The notes beneath the pieces are model-generated. The model was given only the letters and a program-made list of their open reading frames with translations, made no database searches and had not been told where the DNA came from. DNA of 48,255 bases from Clostridiales bacterium (GTDB lineage: Bacteria; Bacillota; Clostridia; Peptostreptococcales; Anaerovoracaceae): NCBI GenBank assembly GCA_022763735.1, contig JALEQY010000100.1, positions 1-48,255 of the forward strand, read 5' to 3'. The translations under genes and the position numbers were made by a program. The first letter of the stretch is position 1; each line of letters starts with the position of its first letter. This document shows positions 36,841 to 46,736 of this stretch, piece after piece.

Positions 36841-38040
36841 ATGGACAGAGTAATCCTGCACTGCGATATGAACGGCTTCTTCGCATCAGTCGAACTTCTC
36901 GACTACCCGCAGCTGAAAGATAAGCCTATGGCGGTATGCGGCAGCCCCGAAAATCGTCACGGCATCATACTGGCAAAAAACGAGATCGCTAAAAAATACG
37001 GCGTTGTAACTGCAGAAACTCTCTGGCAGGCGAGGAAAAAATGTCCGGATCTTCAGGTGGTTCCCCCTCACCATGACAAATATAAGCACTACAGCAGGAT
37101 GATCAATGACATCTACCTGCGCTTCACGGATATGGTGGAGCCCTTCAGTGTAGACGAATCCTGGCTGGATGTGACGGCAAGCCGCCAGCTGTTCGGAACC
37201 GGCAGGGAAATCGCAGACACTATCCGCCAGACTGTGAAAAAGGAACTCGGCCTCACTCTTTCGGCAGGAGTCTCCTTTAACAAAATCTTCGCGAAGATGG
37301 GCAGCGATTATAAAAAGCCTGATGCTACAACCGTTATTACGCGTGAAAATTTCATGAATATTCTGTGGCCTCTTGATATCCGTGAAATGTTTTTTGTCGG
37401 TAAAGCAACTGCAGACAAGCTGAATGAATACGGTATAAGAACTATAGGCGAGCTGGCACTTGCAGACCGCCAAATGGTTATGGCAATGCTTGGCAGACAG
37501 GGAGGAGTAATCCATGATTATGCCAACGGCCTCGATACTACTCCCGTCCTCAGATTCGATCAGCTCGAAAAAGTGAAATCCATCGGCAACGGTACCACCT
37601 TCAGACGCAACCTTCAGGAAGAAAAAGATATACGTACTGCTGTTACCGGTCTCTCAGATACCGTTGCAGCTCGTCTGAGAAGTCATAAAATGAAAGCCTT
37701 CGGCGTCAAAGTAGATATCAAGGATCCTGATTTAAAGGTTATATCCAGACAGCAGCAGCTTGATAACCCTGCAAACATTACGGATATCATTGCAGACACA
37801 GCTATGTCCATAATCCGAAAATCATGGAAAATGCGCGATCCGATAAGAATGCTGACAATCACTGCAATAAACCTGTGTGATGAAAACCAGGCCCAGCAGC
37901 TTTCCCTCTTTGCCGATGAAAATGTACTGGCAGAAAAAGGAGAAAAGGTCGAACGCGCTATGGATGATATAAGAAAAAAATTCGGAACCGACGCAATTAA
38001 GTTCGGTTCCGTAATAGGCAATGATATCGGACTGGACTGA
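36841..38040 (+). CDS. dinB: DNA polymerase IV
   Basis: 399 residues, Y-family translesion polymerase. Catalytic carboxylates are Asp9 (HCDMNGFFA), Asp105 and Glu106 (SVDESWLD). LSAGVSFNKIFAKMGSDYKKP is the palm/thumb signature. The C-terminal part has a beta-clamp motif QLSLF (in AQQLSLFAD). Ribosome site AAAGGAGG. Its stop is 4 bases from that of pfkA, with no room for a terminator between, so the two genes may share antisense 3' ends. Confidence 0.95.
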   Translation: MDRVILHCDMNGFFASVELLDYPQLKDKPMAVCGSPENRHGIILAKNEIAKKYGVVTAETLWQARKKCPDLQVVPPHHDKYKHYSRMINDIYLRFTDMVEPFSVDESWLDVTASRQLFGTGREIADTIRQTVKKELGLTLSAGVSFNKIFAKMGSDYKKPDATTVITRENFMNILWPLDIREMFFVGKATADKLNEYGIRTIGELALADRQMVMAMLGRQGGVIHDYANGLDTTPVLRFDQLEKVKSIGNGTTFRRNLQEEKDIRTAVTGLSDTVAARLRSHKMKAFGVKVDIKDPDLKVISRQQQLDNPANITDIIADTAMSIIRKSWKMRDPIRMLTITAINLCDENQAQQLSLFADENVLAEKGEKVERAMDDIRKKFGTDAIKFGSVIGNDIGLD

Positions 38041-38044
38041 CGGA

Positions 38045-39004
38045 TTATGCCAGCACATCCGCCAGTTCGTAAAGCTTCCTGTCAAACTCGCGCTTCATGC
38101 CGAGTGCCTTTTCCAGCTCATATGCCACTATCTCATTGCCGCAGATTCCCACCGCTCTGCTGTCTGTATCGTCATACAGCAGCTCAACTGCTTTCGTAGC
38201 AGTCAGGGATGCCAGCATTCTGTCCCTCGCAGATGGTGTGCCTCCTCTCTGAATATACCCGGGAACAACTGCACGGGTTTCTCTCCCGGTTCTGTCCTCA
38301 ATCAGTTCAGTAAGCTCCTGTGTGCTGATTCCTACACCCTCAGCCTTAACAATAATGCTGTGGAGCTTGCCTGACTGCTGACCGCGGATCACCTTCCTGC
38401 ACACTTCATTGAGATCAGCCGCCACCTCCGGAACGAGTATAACATCAGCGCCGCCACCAAGGCCTGCATGGAGTGCTATGTCACCGCAGTTTCTGCCCAT
38501 AACCTCGATTATTGTCGTCCGTTCATGTGCTGATGAGGTATCCCTGATATTGGAAATCAGAGACAGCACCGTATTTACCGCCGTATCAAACCCTATGGTG
38601 TAATCCGTATATCCCAGATCGTTATCGATGGTTCCCGGAACTCCCATCACCCTGATACCTCGCTTTGAAAGCTCGAGTCCGCCTGCAAGAGATCCATCTC
38701 CACCTATGACAACAAGCCCTTCTATACCGAAGGTTTCCAGCATCCTGACAGCATGCTCCTGGCCTTCATCAGTCCTGAACCTTTCGCTTCTGGCAGTACG
38801 CAGAACAGTACCTCCCCGCTGCAGAATATCTCCTACCGAATGTCTCTGGAGCTTCTCAATTTCTCCATCCAGCAGTCCTTCATATCCCCGCTGTATTCCA
38901 TAAACCTCCATGCCAAGGTACAATCCCTTTCGTACCGCTGCTCTGACTGCAGCATTCATGCCCGGAGAATCTCCTCCGCTTGTAAGTACACCTATCTTTT
39001 TCAT
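38045..39004 (-). CDS. pfkA: ATP-dependent 6-phosphofructokinase
   Basis: 319 residues, bacterial PfkA length. GGDSPGMNAAVRA, GGDGSLAGGLE, and the catalytic TIDNDLGYTDYTIGFDTA with the base Asp; RGGTPSARDRMLASL completes the active-site region. It makes fructose-1,6-bisphosphate in the cytoplasm. It follows dnaE by 13 bases, a common clostridial pairing. Confidence 0.97.
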   Translation of the reverse strand: MKKIGVLTSGGDSPGMNAAVRAAVRKGLYLGMEVYGIQRGYEGLLDGEIEKLQRHSVGDILQRGGTVLRTARSERFRTDEGQEHAVRMLETFGIEGLVVIGGDGSLAGGLELSKRGIRVMGVPGTIDNDLGYTDYTIGFDTAVNTVLSLISNIRDTSSAHERTTIIEVMGRNCGDIALHAGLGGGADVILVPEVAADLNEVCRKVIRGQQSGKLHSIIVKAEGVGISTQELTELIEDRTGRETRAVVPGYIQRGGTPSARDRMLASLTATKAVELLYDDTDSRAVGICGNEIVAYELEKALGMKREFDRKLYELADVLA

Positions 39005-39017
39005 TTCCGGTCCCCCC

Positions 39018-42000
39018 TTATCCTTTGTAATTTTCTTCTCCTACTATATCTGTTACCGCTTTCCTGAAATCAGCATCTGGCTGCACCCAGAGTTCTCTTT
39101 CAGTTCTGAATGAACCACCCTGCGGCATATATATTATAGCCTGATATTTCCCTCTGTGGGCAAGCATAACATTCCTTATGCGATTCAGCATTTCAGTCGT
39201 ATTACCGGATGGAAGCTTTATCTTGATCAGCCCTTCCGGGGCATCAGGAACAGATTCTGCATCTGCCGTCTGAACAGATTCCCGGCTCTGCTCAAGCTCC
39301 TCAGTCAGAGATCTCAGATCCACGATTTTCTCTGCAAGCAGCTTCGGCACTTCACCTTCCTTGAAATTGATGCTGCCTGTAACTGAAACTATCGAATCCT
39401 CTGCTACAAGAGAGCCGAACCGTTCGTATATATTCGGGAATACTACAACCTCCACCGTACCGTACAGATCCTCCATATCCACGAAGGCCATCATCTTATT
39501 GTTCTTCGTAATAAGATTCTTCTTAGACGTTATTATACCCGCCATGGTTGCCTGCATTCCGTCCCTGACGAATGTATGCATCTCGCCCTGCTCTTCACTG
39601 TCGAGAACATCGGCAAGATCCTGAGACGTTACCGTCACAAGCTGTTCTATTCTGTCGGCATATTCATCCAGGGGATGAGATGTTATATAAACACCCAGCA
39701 TCTCCTTCTCCTGAGCGATCAGAATATCCTGATTGAAGTTTCTGACGTCAGGAAGCACATTCATGGATCTGCTTTCCTGCATTGTATCCGCATTCAGCTG
39801 AAACAGCGACATCTGACCTTCAATATTGTTTCTGGCACTGGACTGTGCCGACTCCATCAGGCTTTCATAAACTGCCAGATGCGCTGCCCGGTTCTCATTG
39901 AGACAATCGAGGGCACCGGCCTTTATCAGACTTTCAACCGCCTTTTTATTGACTTTATGAATATCTATATTCTCAATAAACCGGAAAATATCCTCCGGCC
40001 TGCCTTTAGTCTGTCTGGCTTCGATGATGGCGTCTATAGCGCCCTCACCTACATTTTTCACACCCAGCAGACCAAAACGTATCTTCCCGTCAACAACCGA
40101 AAATTTCTTCTGACTCTCGTTGATATCAGGCGGCAGCACTTCTATGCCCATCTCAGTACAGTTTCTCATATATTTGGCGATAGAATCCGAATCTCCCATA
40201 ACACTTGTCATCAGCGCAGCCATGAATTCCACAGTATAATGAGCCTTGAGATATCCGGTCTCATATGCCACAACAGCATATGCAGCCGCATGGGATTTAT
40301 TAAATGCGTATTCGGCAAAACTTACCATCTGATTGAATATTTCCTCGGCAGTTTTCTCCGGCACTCCGTTCCTTATACATCCGGCTATTTCCACATTACC
40401 GTCATCATCCAGCTTGCCGTTGATAAAATATTCCTTCTCCTGCAGCATCACGTCCATCTTTTTCTTACCCATGGCACGCCTTACCAGGTCAGAACGTCCA
40501 TATGAGTATCCGCCAAGATCTCTTACAATCTGCATTACCTGCTCCTGATATACCAGGCATCCGTAAGTTACCGACAGAATCGGCTCCAGACTTTCATGCA
40601 GGTATTCTATATTCCCCGGGTGTTTCTTGTTATCAATATATGTCGGTATTGACGCCATCGGTCCCGGTCTGTACAGTGATATGCCTGCAACGATATCTTC
40701 AAAGCAGTCAGGCTTCAGGTTCTTCATAAACTGTGTCATACCACCGCTTTCCAGCTGGAAAATGCCCTGCGTGTTTCCGGATGCTATCATCTCATAAACT
40801 GCAGGATCATCGTAATCCATGGAAGAGAAATCTATCGTCACTTCATAGTCTGCCTCTATCATCTCCAGAGCGTCACGAATTATCGTCAGATTTCTCAGAC
40901 CGAGAAAGTCCATTTTAAGAAGCCCCAGTTCCTCGATTGTGGTCATATTGAACTGAGTAGAAAGCCCTTTGTCAGCCAGATACAGCGGAACGTACTCGTC
41001 TATGCTGTCCTTTGAGATAACTACTCCCGCCGCATGGGTTGAGGCATGTCGGGGCATTCCTTCTATGGCTCTTGCCATGTCGATGACTTTTTTTGTGGTT
41101 TCCTCATTTTCGTACTTGGCTTTTAGCTCCGGGCTTGTCTCCAGCGCCAGATCTATGGTCATTTTCAGCGAGAAAGGTATGGCCTTGGCTATGGCATCTG
41201 TTTCAGGATAACTTACATTGAGCACTCTGCCTACATCTCTCACAGCCTGTTTGGCTTTCATGGTTCCGAAGGTTATGATCTGGCACACCTTGTCCTCACC
41301 GTACTTTTCTGTAACGTAATCTATTACCTCACCTCTTCGTTCATAACAGAAATCAATGTCGATATCCGGCATGCTGACACGTTCAGGGTTCAGGAATCTC
41401 TCGAAAATAAGACTGTATTTGATTGGATCTATGTCGGTGATACGCAAAGTGTACGCTACGATGCTCCCGGCTGCAGAGCCTCTGCCCGGGCCAACCATTA
41501 TACCGTTCTGTTTTGCATAATTTATGAAATCCCATACAATGAGGAAATATTCCACATACCCCATCTTTTCAATAGTTCCCAGCTCATAGTCAAGACGCTG
41601 CTGAAGTTCTTTCTTCTCCTCCGCAGAAGCCTCGGGATATCTCTCCGAAAGCCCCTGTTCGCACAGCTTTCTCAGATACTTCGTGTTGGTAAGTCCGTCA
41701 GGTGCATTGAATTCCGGCAGATGCAGCTCTCCGAAGGTGAAGGTGACATTGCACTCATCTGCAATCTTCGCCGTATTGTCAATCGCCTCAGGGATATTAG
41801 CAAAAATCTTTCTCATTTCATCTTCTGATTTGAGATAAAACTGATCATTGGGAAATCTCATCCTGTTCTCTTCGTCAATGGTGGAAGCTGTCTGTATGCA
41901 CATAAGCACATCCTGTGCCTCTGCATCCTCCTGTCTGACATAATGTACATCATTTGTCGCAACGAAGGGGATTCCTGTTTCTTCATGCAGCCGCTTCATT

Positions 42001-42563
42001 CCGGGAAGTATGCGGGCTTCTTCCTCCAGGCCCTGATCCTGCAGCTCAAGATAATAATTCCCCTCACCGAATATATCCAGCATCTCGAGAGCTTCCCTTC
42101 TGGCACCGTCATAGTCCCCATTGAGAAGTCTGTTCTGCACATCACCGGCAAGGCAGGCAGACAGTGCGATCAGACCTCCGCTGTATTTTCTCAGCACATT
42201 CTTATCTATTCTCGGTTTGTAGTAGAACCCGTGTCTGTATCCCTCTGATACTATCTTCATCAGGTTTTTGTACCCCTGATTATCCTTTGCCAGAAGCACC
42301 AGATGTCCCATATGCTTGTCTTTTTCCGAATCCTTATCGAACAGTGTTCTCGCTGCGGTATATACCTCACAGCCAATCACCGGCTTAATCCCCTGTTTAT
42401 TGCATTCCCTGTAAAAATCTATAACCCCGAACATCACCCCGTGATCCGTGATAGCAAGAGATGTCATCCCGAGTTCCTTCGCTCTGGCAACAACATCCTT
42501 TATTCTCGCAGCACCATCCAGCAGGCTGTATTCAGTATGTACATGTAAATGTGTAAAAGCCAT
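39018..42563 (-). CDS. dnaE: DNA polymerase III subunit alpha
   Basis: 1181 residues. N-terminal PHP domain (FTHLHVHTEYSLLDG), C-family palm with the catalytic Asp pair in MPDIDIDFCYERRGEV, helix-hairpin-helix (FNKSHAAAYAVVAYETGYLK) and a C-terminal OB fold. It lacks the inserted 3'-5' exonuclease of PolC, so this is the DnaE type. Main or lagging-strand polymerase, depending on whether a polC exists elsewhere. Confidence 0.97.
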   Translation of the reverse strand: MAFTHLHVHTEYSLLDGAARIKDVVARAKELGMTSLAITDHGVMFGVIDFYRECNKQGIKPVIGCEVYTAARTLFDKDSEKDKHMGHLVLLAKDNQGYKNLMKIVSEGYRHGFYYKPRIDKNVLRKYSGGLIALSACLAGDVQNRLLNGDYDGARREALEMLDIFGEGNYYLELQDQGLEEEARILPGMKRLHEETGIPFVATNDVHYVRQEDAEAQDVLMCIQTASTIDEENRMRFPNDQFYLKSEDEMRKIFANIPEAIDNTAKIADECNVTFTFGELHLPEFNAPDGLTNTKYLRKLCEQGLSERYPEASAEEKKELQQRLDYELGTIEKMGYVEYFLIVWDFINYAKQNGIMVGPGRGSAAGSIVAYTLRITDIDPIKYSLIFERFLNPERVSMPDIDIDFCYERRGEVIDYVTEKYGEDKVCQIITFGTMKAKQAVRDVGRVLNVSYPETDAIAKAIPFSLKMTIDLALETSPELKAKYENEETTKKVIDMARAIEGMPRHASTHAAGVVISKDSIDEYVPLYLADKGLSTQFNMTTIEELGLLKMDFLGLRNLTIIRDALEMIEADYEVTIDFSSMDYDDPAVYEMIASGNTQGIFQLESGGMTQFMKNLKPDCFEDIVAGISLYRPGPMASIPTYIDNKKHPGNIEYLHESLEPILSVTYGCLVYQEQVMQIVRDLGGYSYGRSDLVRRAMGKKKMDVMLQEKEYFINGKLDDDGNVEIAGCIRNGVPEKTAEEIFNQMVSFAEYAFNKSHAAAYAVVAYETGYLKAHYTVEFMAALMTSVMGDSDSIAKYMRNCTEMGIEVLPPDINESQKKFSVVDGKIRFGLLGVKNVGEGAIDAIIEARQTKGRPEDIFRFIENIDIHKVNKKAVESLIKAGALDCLNENRAAHLAVYESLMESAQSSARNNIEGQMSLFQLNADTMQESRSMNVLPDVRNFNQDILIAQEKEMLGVYITSHPLDEYADRIEQLVTVTSQDLADVLDSEEQGEMHTFVRDGMQATMAGIITSKKNLITKNNKMMAFVDMEDLYGTVEVVVFPNIYERFGSLVAEDSIVSVTGSINFKEGEVPKLLAEKIVDLRSLTEELEQSRESVQTADAESVPDAPEGLIKIKLPSGNTTEMLNRIRNVMLAHRGKYQAIIYMPQGGSFRTERELWVQPDADFRKAVTDIVGEENYKG

Positions 42564-42620
42564 ATTACTACCTCATCAAAAATATATTTCTATTTTACCA
42601 TGAAAAAGATATTTTTTCTC

Positions 42621-42649
42621 TTTCAAAAACATATTAAATACAGTAAAAT
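42621..42649 (+). promoter_or_regulatory. Candidate promoter of the L,D-transpeptidase gene
   Basis: TTTCAA (42621-42626), 17 bases, TAAAAT (42644-42649), followed by a short leader to ATG 42689. A CGACG/CGTCG hairpin (42663-42677) lies immediately before the ribosome site. Confidence 0.45.
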
Positions 42650-42688
42650 GAAAAAGTATGAACGACGAAAAACGTCGAAGGAGAACAT

Positions 42689-44086
42689 ATGAAGAAAATC
42701 ATTATAATAATCAGCATAATAGTTGTAATATTAGCGGCTGTGTCCGTTTTCGCAGTCATAGGGTATACGAAATCCGATGACTACACAGGCGATACACTGC
42801 CTGACAGTATAAAAATAAACGGAGTCGACTGCTCCGGTCTTGATATTTCCGCAGCAGCGGATAAGCTTACAGATGCATGGAACCATCGCACTATAGTTAT
42901 CAAAGGAACTCTGAACGAGAAACTCGCCAGTTTCACCGATTTCGGATTCACCTATGATATTGATGACAGCATCCGGGATATCAGGAGAGATAATCTCATC
43001 AGTGCAGCAGCTGAACACTATTTCAATATACCTATGTCGGTCACTATTCCAATGATTGTATCCGACTGCAGCTTCGAGTTCAAACAGTCAGTAGTGAATT
43101 CAGACTTTCTCCACAGAGGCACCGCAACTGTCAGCAAAGACGCATATGTAGATCTGAATGATCCTGACTTTCCTATTATTCCCGAAGTATACGGAACCAA
43201 CTCAGATACTGAGAAGTTCTTCAACCAGCTTATACACCATATACAGCTTGGAGAGCTGCAGTTTGTTTTTGACGAACGAGATTATCTGACAATGCCTAAG
43301 ATCACTGCCGATGACGATGAACTCATCGAATATCAGAAATACTGCAGAAAATACCTGAAACAGCGTATCACATATAAAATGGGAAAAGAAACTTTCACAC
43401 TTACTGCAAAGCAGATCGATAAGCTGCTGACAGATGATCTTTCAGGCAATGCTGATGAAGAGGCTGTAACAGAATATGTCCGAGCACTTGCAGAAAAGTA
43501 TGATAATGTAGGTGCTGAACGTAACTTCACATCACTCACAGGTAAAAACGTTACTGTCTCAGGCGGAACATACGGCTGGATGATCGATCAGGAAAAAGAA
43601 ACAAAAAAACTGATATCAGACCTGAATTCCCACAAGGATGTGTCCAGAAAGCCTGTATACTCGGCAGAAGGCTATGGTGAGTATTCACATGATATGGGGA
43701 ATACTTACATAGATGTGGATATAACAAATCAGACAGTGAACTATTTCAGAAACGGCGAACTTAAATTCACATCAAAATGCGTTACAGGCTGCAGAAATAC
43801 AGGAACAACTACTGATATCGGAGCATACTATATTCTGAATAAAATCACCGATGTAGTGCTCAAAGGAGACAATGCCGACGGCAGCAAATATGAAACTCCC
43901 GTAAAATACTGGCTCGGTGTCACCTGGACCGGAGAGGGTTTCCATGATGCCGACTGGCGCGATAAATTCGGCGGCAGCATATGGATCAATAACGGCAGTC
44001 ACGGATGCATCAACATGCCTCCAAAGAAAATGCCGGAATTCTATAACATGATCGAAGTGGGTATTCCTGTTATCAATCATTACTGA
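42689..44086 (+). CDS. L,D-transpeptidase with N-terminal peptidoglycan-binding-like domains
   Basis: 465 residues. N-terminal membrane anchor (IIIIISIIVVILAAVSVFAVIG, residues ~4-25). Then two repeated ~120-residue VanW/PG_binding_4-type segments. A YkuD catalytic domain comes at the end, with His-x-Ala-Asp (FHDADWRDKFGG) and the nucleophile Cys440 in NGSHGCINMP. It makes 3-3 or other cross-links in peptidoglycan outside the membrane. AAGGAG precedes the ATG. It is a single-gene unit on the plus strand. Confidence 0.92.
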   Translation: MKKIIIIISIIVVILAAVSVFAVIGYTKSDDYTGDTLPDSIKINGVDCSGLDISAAADKLTDAWNHRTIVIKGTLNEKLASFTDFGFTYDIDDSIRDIRRDNLISAAAEHYFNIPMSVTIPMIVSDCSFEFKQSVVNSDFLHRGTATVSKDAYVDLNDPDFPIIPEVYGTNSDTEKFFNQLIHHIQLGELQFVFDERDYLTMPKITADDDELIEYQKYCRKYLKQRITYKMGKETFTLTAKQIDKLLTDDLSGNADEEAVTEYVRALAEKYDNVGAERNFTSLTGKNVTVSGGTYGWMIDQEKETKKLISDLNSHKDVSRKPVYSAEGYGEYSHDMGNTYIDVDITNQTVNYFRNGELKFTSKCVTGCRNTGTTTDIGAYYILNKITDVVLKGDNADGSKYETPVKYWLGVTWTGEGFHDADWRDKFGGSIWINNGSHGCINMPPKKMPEFYNMIEVGIPVINHY

Positions 44087-44110
44087 TATTATCTCATTCA
44101 TCAAAAACTG

Positions 44111-44149
44111 AAAACATGACAGAAGCATCTTACTGCACTGTCATGTTTT
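44111..44149. terminator. Shared bidirectional terminator
   Basis: A 12-bp stem AAAACATGACAG/CTGTCATGTTTT (44111-44122, 44138-44149), with T on both strands, sits between the convergent L,D-transpeptidase and telA genes. Confidence 0.85.
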
Positions 44150-44163
44150 TATGTTTTATTATG

Positions 44164-45297
44164 TTATTTGTCTGTTACAACCTCAAGCAGCTTTACCTTA
44201 AGCTCGTTTTCCATCTTCCTCAGTTCAACCTCAGCTTCAGCACGTTTCTGTCGTCCGTCCTGCTGAATCTGCATCACTTCATCAAGGGTTGAAATCAATG
44301 TCTGATTGGTGTGCTGCAGAGTTTCCATATCCACAATTCCGCGTTCAGTTTCACGGGCAGTCTCAACCGTTGCCATTTTAAGAGTTTCGGCATTTTTCTT
44401 AAGCAGCTCGTTTGTCATATCACTGACTTCACGCTGCGCCTTAACCGCATCATTGGAATGAGCAACTCCCAGCGCCAGCACCATCTGGCTCTTCCAGAGA
44501 GGAACAGTGTTGACAAGAGTTGACTGGATCTTTTCCACCATCATAGTATTATTGCCCTGCACCATTCTGATCTGAGGAGCTGTCTGAATTGAAATGGTTC
44601 TGGTGAGTTCCAGATCATAAAGCTTTTTCTCGAATCTGTCGCACTTTGATTCCAGATCTTTAGCTGACTGGGCATCTTCCGGAAGTCCGCTCATCTGCGC
44701 TCTCTGCACAAGTTGAGCCAGCTGACCTGAACGTATATCTGCCAGTCTCTTTTTCCCTGCCAGAATATACATTGTCAGCTCCTTGAAGTATGTCATATTG
44801 GCTTCATACATCTTGTCCAGAACAGCAATATCTTTCATAAGCTGCACCTGATGACCTTCAAGAACTCTGCAGATATCTTCCACATTAGCTTCAACCTTGT
44901 TATAGCGTGCCTTTAAAGCCTCGACTTTGTTCTTGCCTTTTCTGAAAAATCCGAACAGCCCCTTCTCTTCATTGGCATCAAAGCCTTTGAGCTCAACTAC
45001 CACATCGCTCAGCAGCTCACCAACTTCTCCCAGATCCTTTGATTTCACTTTTTCCAGTGCCGATTCTGAGAAATCCGCCATTTTTTTCTGTGTTCCCGCA
45101 CCGTACTGCAGTATTGCGTTGGAGTCATCAAGATTTATCTGTTCTGCAAATTCGCTTACCATCTGCCGTTCTTCAGGTGACAGTATGTTATCATCCATCA
45201 TTTCAGACTCCTGACTTATTTCAATTATTTCAGCCTTGTCCATTTCTTTAAAAGGATCCATTGTTAAAGTAGGTGTTGTTGCTTCCTTGAATTCCAT
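44164..45297 (-). CDS. Toxic anion resistance protein TelA family
   Basis: 377 residues from ATG 45297, which has GGAG 9 bases upstream; an ATG at 45318 overlaps the xpaC stop (TAATG) and is the alternative. All-helical TelA domain with many Gln/Glu heptads (IQTAPQIRMVQGNNTMMVEKIQ, VPLWKSQMVLALGVAHSN). The name comes from tellurite resistance work; its actual role in Firmicutes is probably in the cell envelope. Paired with xpaC as in B. subtilis yaaN-xpaC. Confidence 0.9.
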   Translation of the reverse strand: MEFKEATTPTLTMDPFKEMDKAEIIEISQESEMMDDNILSPEERQMVSEFAEQINLDDSNAILQYGAGTQKKMADFSESALEKVKSKDLGEVGELLSDVVVELKGFDANEEKGLFGFFRKGKNKVEALKARYNKVEANVEDICRVLEGHQVQLMKDIAVLDKMYEANMTYFKELTMYILAGKKRLADIRSGQLAQLVQRAQMSGLPEDAQSAKDLESKCDRFEKKLYDLELTRTISIQTAPQIRMVQGNNTMMVEKIQSTLVNTVPLWKSQMVLALGVAHSNDAVKAQREVSDMTNELLKKNAETLKMATVETARETERGIVDMETLQHTNQTLISTLDEVMQIQQDGRQKRAEAEVELRKMENELKVKLLEVVTDK

Positions 45298-45317
45298 ATT
45301 AATATTCTCCAATCTCA

Positions 45318-46553
45318 TTATTTCTTTTCAGCAAAACTGTCTTTTGTCAGTCCCTCCTGTGCGAGCATCGCCTCAAGAACTGATATATCTGAAGAAACGT
45401 CCCATGCTGTATCCTGGAAAAGATTGTCCAGCAGCTTTGCAAAAGCGGCATTCAGCGTATCCAGAGTTCCCTCTATTTCTTTCTTTGATGTTTCAATGTT
45501 GTCTCCCTGTACAGGCTGCCTGTCAAGCTCTTCATAAGCATTCAGCAGCTTTATGGTCATCGGAAGATAATATTCCATCAGCTTTCTCAGATCGGAAATA
45601 TTCTCCGGGTGTGCCTCTGCCTGTTCGAAAATACGTTTCACAAGCATCTCCATCCTGTATATCTTGTCTGAAATTTCCTCTCCGGGTATCTCATCATTGC
45701 ATCTTCTGATTTCTCTTATGTACTCCTGCCCCTTATCAATGACAGCTCTGGCTTCTGCAGAAAGACCTGTTTCAGCTGCTTCTGCCGCCTTCTGCTGTTT
45801 CTTTTCTTCTTCACGCATTCTGGCATTTTTCACAGCATTCATATACTGTCCATACGCTTCATGGGATATCATAAGACATGTTTCCTTATCATCAAGATGT
45901 CCTTCGAGGAACCACCCCCTGGCAAGCATTTTCTTAATGTCTCTGATCACAGACTCGTTTTTCTGGTGAGTATATGCTGCAAGCCTGCTGATGTCAATAT
46001 AATCACTGCCCTGCAGGCACTTGACGTATCTGTCGAATCTCTTTGCCAGCCCGAGACCGCACGACCCGTTCACTATCAGCACTGCTCCGGCAGCCATAAA
46101 CACCAGACTCAATATCAGCGGTGTCAATCCCACTTTAGCCATAGCTAAAAACACAATTGATACTATACTTCCACTGAATGACAATGCAGCCAGCACTATT
46201 CCTCCCACAAGTTTTGTTACCGCACCGGCACGTCTTCTGCCTCCTCCCGCAAAGTACGCATGCTCCGGTTTATATGAGGCATATGGTGCACTTCCGGGCT
46301 GACTGTACTCTGTTCTGTTTCGCTCACCCGCCCATTCTTCACCATATCCCTGCTGCGTGTCACATGTTCCCTTTCCGCTAAGGTCAAAATCCCAGCCGTC
46401 TCCCATTCGGAACTCATCACCGCCCATCTGGAACGCTCTTCTCAATGCATCATTTATATTCTGGTTCAGACGTCCGAAATTTCCCATATGTATCGCATCT
46501 TCTATTATCCTGTTCAGATCCTGCCCCAGATTGTTCCAATCCTTGCCTGCCAT
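45318..46553 (-). CDS. XpaC-family (5-bromo-4-chloroindolyl phosphate hydrolysis) protein
   Basis: 411 residues from ATG 46553, which has GGAGGG 5 bases upstream; the longer frame up to 46718 crosses the promoter and is not used. An N-terminal amphipathic part (NNLGQDLNRIIEDAI, DALRRAFQMGG), two membrane helices near 120-165, then a helical cytoplasmic XpaC domain. The biochemical role is not established; it pairs with TelA proteins. Confidence 0.87.
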   Translation of the reverse strand: MAGKDWNNLGQDLNRIIEDAIHMGNFGRLNQNINDALRRAFQMGGDEFRMGDGWDFDLSGKGTCDTQQGYGEEWAGERNRTEYSQPGSAPYASYKPEHAYFAGGGRRRAGAVTKLVGGIVLAALSFSGSIVSIVFLAMAKVGLTPLILSLVFMAAGAVLIVNGSCGLGLAKRFDRYVKCLQGSDYIDISRLAAYTHQKNESVIRDIKKMLARGWFLEGHLDDKETCLMISHEAYGQYMNAVKNARMREEEKKQQKAAEAAETGLSAEARAVIDKGQEYIREIRRCNDEIPGEEISDKIYRMEMLVKRIFEQAEAHPENISDLRKLMEYYLPMTIKLLNAYEELDRQPVQGDNIETSKKEIEGTLDTLNAAFAKLLDNLFQDTAWDVSSDISVLEAMLAQEGLTKDSFAEKK

Positions 46554-46634
46554 TTTTCCCTCCATCTCAATACAATCTTGACAGCGTACCGGTCTCACAA
46601 AACAGGCACATGCCTGTACGCTATCCACAGTCAT

Positions 46635-46643
46635 ATTATAGCA
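46635..46643 (-). promoter_or_regulatory. Extended -10 promoter of xpaC-telA
   Basis: Minus strand TGCTATAAT, a TGnTATAAT box, about 85 bases upstream of the xpaC ATG. The -35 zone is inside the T-run of the upstream terminator (TTTTTT). Confidence 0.5.
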
Positions 46644-46656
46644 CGCTTTGCACATC

Positions 46657-46703
46657 GAAAAAACGAAAACAGCTGTTTTCATGCGAAAAACACAAAAACA
46701 GCT
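46657..46703 (-). terminator. Terminator of the cwlJ-gerQ unit
   Basis: Arms AGCTGTTTT/AAAACAGCT (46671-46679, 46695-46703) are followed on the minus strand by GTTTTCGTTTTTT. The 16-base palindrome GAAAACAGCTGTTTTC (46665-46680) lies inside and abuts the xpaC promoter. Confidence 0.6.
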
Positions 46704-46736
46704 ATATTTCTGACACATTTATTTATAAGATTACAG

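Noticed and set aside
39576-40505. 309-codon plus-strand frame inside dnaE
   Set aside because: Antisense to conserved dnaE sequence, no ribosome site and no recognisable domain.
46554-46718. N-terminal extension of the XpaC-family protein
   Set aside because: The added residues are Cys-rich and unlike the family and they cover a promoter and terminator; ATG 46553 has the ribosome site.
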